A stretch of DNA of 64,000 nucleotides from Owenia fusiformis (Eukaryota > Annelida > Polychaeta > Sabellida > Oweniidae): the NCBI GenBank assembly GCA_903813345.2, contig CAIIXF020000011.1:23926166-23990165 (forward strand). The letters are read 5' to 3'. The notes under the pieces are model-generated. The model had not been told where the DNA came from, did no database searches, and saw only the letters and a program-made list of their open reading frames with translations. Both the position numbers and the translations under genes were made by a program. Below, piece after piece: positions 60,516 through 64,000 of the stretch (positions are counted from its first letter, which is position 1; each line of letters starts with the position of its first letter).

Positions 60516-60706
60516 TCAGTATATATGCATTAAATATGTAAACATAAAAACTGCAAATATTAGCAGAACAAAAACTTTCATTTGAAACATATTTCTGCAA
60601 GATTCTGGGAGCTTCCTTCTAATGTTCACATGTGGGTTAGAGAATGAGAGTCCAATATCTGTCTTGTGAATTGGTTGTCCAAAGAGGTATTCTTGAGGCC
60701 GTTCAC
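60516..60706 (-). CDS. Tail-anchored BIR protein, exon 2
   Basis: On the minus strand, AATTAATTTCAG ends at 60707, and the exon then opens in phase 1, matching exon 1 exactly (CAA G|GT). It encodes Gly272 to Tyr334 and ends at TGA (60518-60516). The first 40 residues are polar and basic (for example VNIRRKLPESCRN). Residues 316-331 are hydrophobic (VFVLLIFAVFMFTYLM), followed only by HIY and the stop. That is the layout of a C-terminal tail anchor, so membrane attachment with the BIR domain facing the cytosol is inferred. Evidence is splice-phase agreement plus composition. There is no transcript, so a chance AT-rich hydrophobic frame remains possible. Confidence 0.65.
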
Positions 60707-60745
60707 CTGAAATTAATTTGCATAGGCTTAGAATCATAATACATG

Positions 60746-60926
60746 TACAGTAAAACCTGTAAATTGGAACACCTCTAGAAGTGGAAGACTTTCATAAGTG
60801 GAACACTTTTCAAAGTTCCAAGATCAACTGACTTAATGTTATATGAACCTCTATAATTAGAACATCTCCCAAGTGGAACACTTTTCAGAGGTACCAAAGG
60901 TGGTCTACTTAGACAGAAGTTACTTG
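60746..60926. mobile_element. TACAGTA-type MITE, about 180 bp
   Basis: Starts TACAGTAAAACCTGT and contains repeated GTGGAACACTTT. It is a direct homologue of 55215-55376. The right end is approximate. It lies in the intron just upstream of the acceptor of the minus-strand gene. Confidence 0.65.
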
Positions 60927-61574
60927 ATGATGGGGTATAAGTGGCAACAAGGGCTTTTAACAGAAGAACAAAATCAGGAAATCTCAGACCTCATTTAGAG
61001 GATATTTTACAGTGGTTTCAGTATACACTTGAAATACATTTAAAAAATATGATATAACTAAAGATTATAACTGGTCTTTGATCATTTCTGTTATTTGTTG
61101 AAAGCAATGTAATATTCAGGAAGTGTTTATGCTCAGGTTTAAGTTCCCTTTTACATTCCATAAACTCGTTCTCTATTGTGATTGGTTGGAATTCGTGTTA
61201 AATATGCAGAGCTATGGCCGACTGTATTTCTGTTATATTTTATGATCTAACTCAGATCATCCTTTATTCCAAGTTAAATGTTAAGACAAATTGCTTTACT
61301 AAAGGTAATAATAGAAAATAGTGGCACTTTCATTGATGACATTTTCTGAAAAGATCCTTTCTTGACAAAATTTGTGTTTTTAAAAGCGGTTATGTAGTGA
61401 TTTATATCTGGGAGGAGCTACATACTTTATGTTAATCTGACAGGTTGTGGTGACATTGAAATAACTGTTCTGAATATTTTCTGGAGGTATTTTACAATGA
61501 ATGACTGAACTTTCATCCTTGGTGTAACATTAAGAACAGTGTGTTTTATCTGCAAGATATCTTTATCTCTAATA

Positions 61575-62062
61575 GTTTTCTTTAATATATATATATCTTT
61601 TATCGACTCTCTGATGTCATTATATTAGTTACTAAAAAACTAAAAACTACAATCTACAGAATTGACCTAAGACTAAACTAACCACTGAATACAAAAATAA
61701 AGTTGTTGTAAAATACAATTCTAATTACATCATCTAATAATAATTGTAAAGCACAGATACGAATTTAATTATTAGTGTGATGTTTCAGGACTGCCTACAA
61801 AATTGAATTGTGCAAGGGTGTCAAACATAAGTTTTCTTTCTTTCTGTAGTGTTTTTCTTACAAATCATGATGAAATGTTGTTCATTTTCTAAAATACCAC
61901 AAATATTACATAAATGTTCAACTACAGGTTTTGGCTTTTGCTTCAAATGACGACCAAGTTCTATATGCAATTTTTGGGAACTAAGCCTAAATCTACAAAT
62001 TGCTTGCCTGTAATTTTTATTTTGGATAATAAGGCCTCTTTTATCTCAAATCTTATGTTCAA
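61575..62062 (-). mobile_element. LINE 3' end, degenerate
   Basis: On the minus strand, the segment ending near 61790 translates to YRQAICRFRLSSQKLHIELG and then CNICGILENEQHFIMICKK. These match the C-terminus of the LINE at 33581-35461, including the intact Cx2Cx7Hx4C knuckle. A stop follows within what was ORF. The 3' UTR ends GAGTCGATAAAAG plus (AT)n near 61575, identical in form to the copy at 2850-3595. Severely 5'-truncated. Confidence 0.82.
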
Positions 62063-62321
62063 GGGTTGCCATTTTACCTGAATTAACACTCTACTGCCCC
62101 ATTTATATTATATATTGAACAGATTTGCAGCAGTAAGAAAGAAGCATATGATAATATTTTTTTTAGCAAATTTCATCCTTTCCTACCAAAAATTTTTGAT
62201 GTAATACACAACACTTCCCCCCCATTTCTTGGGCCCAGTGGGGTGTATACTTGAAATCTTTAATAACGGGGAGAGAAAAATGTTTCCTCAACAACAAAAC
62301 AAAGACCTAAGAATGACTTAC

Positions 62322-63135
62322 CTTGGCAGTCTGTCTGTGTACTGTATTGATTGTCTGGATGCCACTTGTTCACTCCTCCATATTGGATTTCCTCAATCTG
62401 TGTTTGATGCCCATCGTCAAGCTTGTATTCTTCCTCATCAAACTGTCCTCCTCCAGAGTATAGACTAGAATAGCCATCAAGTTTGGAAGCCTCATCTACA
62501 GACTGTATCCTCCCTAGGTAATGACTGGCGCCACCTTGAGGTCTTGAAGTTCCTTCATAATACTGTATTTTCCCAGAGTTAACCTCAGATCTATCATTGA
62601 ACTGTAGCATCTCAGCATAGTCTTTATGAAGCAAATGTTTAATGGGAGTCACTTTGATACACTGTGATTCTCTCATGGATGCAATCTGTAAGTCACCTTC
62701 TAAATGCATATCGGGTGCACTCTCCGGTGCAGGACTGGCCATCTCAGCTAGAATAGATGATGTATCTATTTCCTGGAGCTTGAAATCAGGCTTGTTGCAG
62801 ACACTTTCAACAAATTCAAATCCTAAATCCGGTGGAGCCTGGAGGGGGATGTTGTCTGAATTTTCCCTGTCTTTTATAAACATGCAGTCTGGGCATTTGA
62901 TCTCATGTTCATTCAAAGCCTGGTCATCTATCGCAGAAAATGTAAAATCGCAGGAGAAACATTTTACTTCATCATGCGATCCTGTTGAGTACAAACCAGC
63001 TTCTGCTAAAGAGTTAGGCCTAACATGTGCATCCTTTGGCCAGTTAACATATGTAGCAAGGCGAAATGATTGGCTTCTCATATCCTTTTTATTAGGTTTA
63101 GTACCTACATTGACTTTACAACTTGAAGTATCCAT
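62322..63135 (-). CDS. Tail-anchored BIR protein, exon 1 (single BIR)
   Basis: ATG at 63135. Encodes residues 1-271 plus one base. A single BIR covers about residues 19-89 and closely matches BIR1 of the plus-strand gene (shared MRSQ.FRLA.Y, LAEAGLY, DEVKCF.CD). Ligands are C59, C62, H77 and C84, but with only 14 residues between the second Cys and His where 16 is usual. The WxxGD-type segment is absent and there is an extra C81. Residues 100-271 are a polar linker rich in Gln, Ser, Asp and Tyr (repeated Y-GG/IQY patterns) with no recognised domain. The exon ends at CAAG|GTAAGTC, phase 1. The frame would run past the donor for 20 codons before a stop, so the GTAAGT donor decides the boundary. 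Confidence 0.88.
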
Positions 63136-64000
63136 TGCCGCAATAAAATATAAATGTTGTTTCTGATTAATTCACTTCAATTCACTATTCAAGATTTCTT
63201 AGAAGTTCCTTTTTTAAACACTCGATTCAAAATGTGCGTCACACTTTATTCAGTGCCTGGATTTTTGTCTTACCTCTATGATAAAGGTATATTTTTGTGA
63301 AAAATCAGCACACGAAACAGCAGCGACTACCTAGTTTTGCATTCTTGAAAGTATGGAGGTCATGTCCAGATTCAAAATGAGGCTGTGCATTTAAATCTGA
63401 TCATGTGACATGCGACGACACTGGCTCGTAGAGGCTATCCCCTTCGAACTAAAAATAACTCATTATTGATAAAATTGGTAATATGTATTTATTAAAGTCT
63501 AGTGCTCACTTCTTGGAACTGAGCTTGCCTTAAAAATGTTTTGTTAGAATTCGTTTTTATAACATATCGCTGAATTGATTCACAAGAAGACACATACAAA
63601 TTGCAAAATGAGAATTGTTTTAAATCTCAAAAGTACTAATTCAATTAGAGAGAAATAATGTGAAACTTCCATGGCTGATACATATATGTGCTTCAGTGAG
63701 GTAAGGGTAATATATGCGTGTTTTATTATTTTGTACATTTAATTGAATGGCATGTTCATGGCACTTCTTCTTATATCACTCATACCAGTCTTCCATTTCT
63801 ACAGAATTCAGTATGCACCCATAAATGTGGGGTTGATTTTTCAAATCACCCCCATAACTGATTGTGTATTGAAATCTTGCGGGTTTTATCTAAATAATTT
63901 TATTTAAACAACCACTAATTCTATACAGCCTATTTTCAACCACAAGATTTCAATCCACAAGTAGTTGTGGAGGATACCAGAGTGTACAATTTTTAGAATC
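63136..64000. other. Upstream flank of the minus-strand BIR gene
   Basis: Should contain its promoter and 5' UTR. No TATA box at a fixed distance, RNA gene or element was identified. The sequence is less AT-biased near 63400-63440 (CATGTGACATGCGACGACAC). Confidence 0.35.

Larger units (their letters stand above)
60707..62321 (-). other. Intron of the tail-anchored BIR gene
   Basis: Donor CAAG|GTAAGTC (minus strand, GT at 62321-62320), acceptor TTTCAG ending at 60707, phase 1. It contains a MITE about 40 bp before the acceptor and a LINE 3' relic in the same orientation as the gene. Confidence 0.65.

Noticed and set aside
62642-63166. 174-codon plus-strand ORF
   Set aside because: Shadow of the minus-strand BIR exon, whose BIR motif is unambiguous on the opposite strand.

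Overview
The window is AT-rich eukaryotic nuclear DNA. It has split genes with canonical GT..AG introns, three ends of one LINE family, a tRNA-headed SINE and more than two dozen non-autonomous DNA transposons, and no prokaryotic gene organisation. Expanded BIR-domain (inhibitor-of-apoptosis) genes set among many short inverted-repeat elements fit a lophotrochozoan, most probably a bivalve mollusc. That assignment is inference; no species-level marker is visible.

Two genes are well supported, and they are convergent paralogues. (1) A plus-strand BIR protein. Exon 1 (8441-9521) encodes BIR1, a charged coiled coil, BIR2 and the first half of BIR3. Exon 2 (56096-56265) completes BIR3 with exact phase and zinc ligands after an intron of about 46.6 kb. 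Exon 3 (59138-59321) is a Gln-rich coiled coil. The 3' end is uncertain. (2) A minus-strand gene with exon 1 at 62322-63135 (one atypical BIR plus a polar linker) and exon 2 at 60516-60706. Exon 2 ends in a hydrophobic C-terminal segment, giving a predicted 334-residue tail-anchored BIR protein. The two N-termini are clearly related.

Layout. 1-8 kb: repeats, a LINE relic and a doubtful 141-codon ORF. 8.4-9.5 kb: exon 1. 9.5-56.1 kb: giant intron 1, filled by segmental duplications and transposons. These include a 1.49-kb element present twice in inverted orientation, a transposon nested in another near 21-22 kb, a 5'-truncated LINE at 33.3-35.5 kb and a three-level nest at 50.3-53.2 kb. 56.1-59.3 kb: exons 2 and 3 with a 1.67-kb element in intron 2. 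60.5-63.1 kb: the minus-strand gene, whose intron holds a LINE relic and a MITE. 63.1-64 kb: its upstream flank.

Many element calls rest on termini that can be read directly: perfect terminal inverted repeats and exact target-site duplications (TSDs). Several unrelated families share 5-bp TSDs (ATGTT, AGCTT, ATTAG, ATGAA, AATAC, CATGT, TTAAG, AGACT). No CRISPR array, rRNA, convincing functional tRNA gene or operon was seen. No dedicated new defence or mobile 'system' was found. The best leads are the tail-anchored BIR gene, the giant-intron BIR gene and the 5-bp-TSD transposon families.
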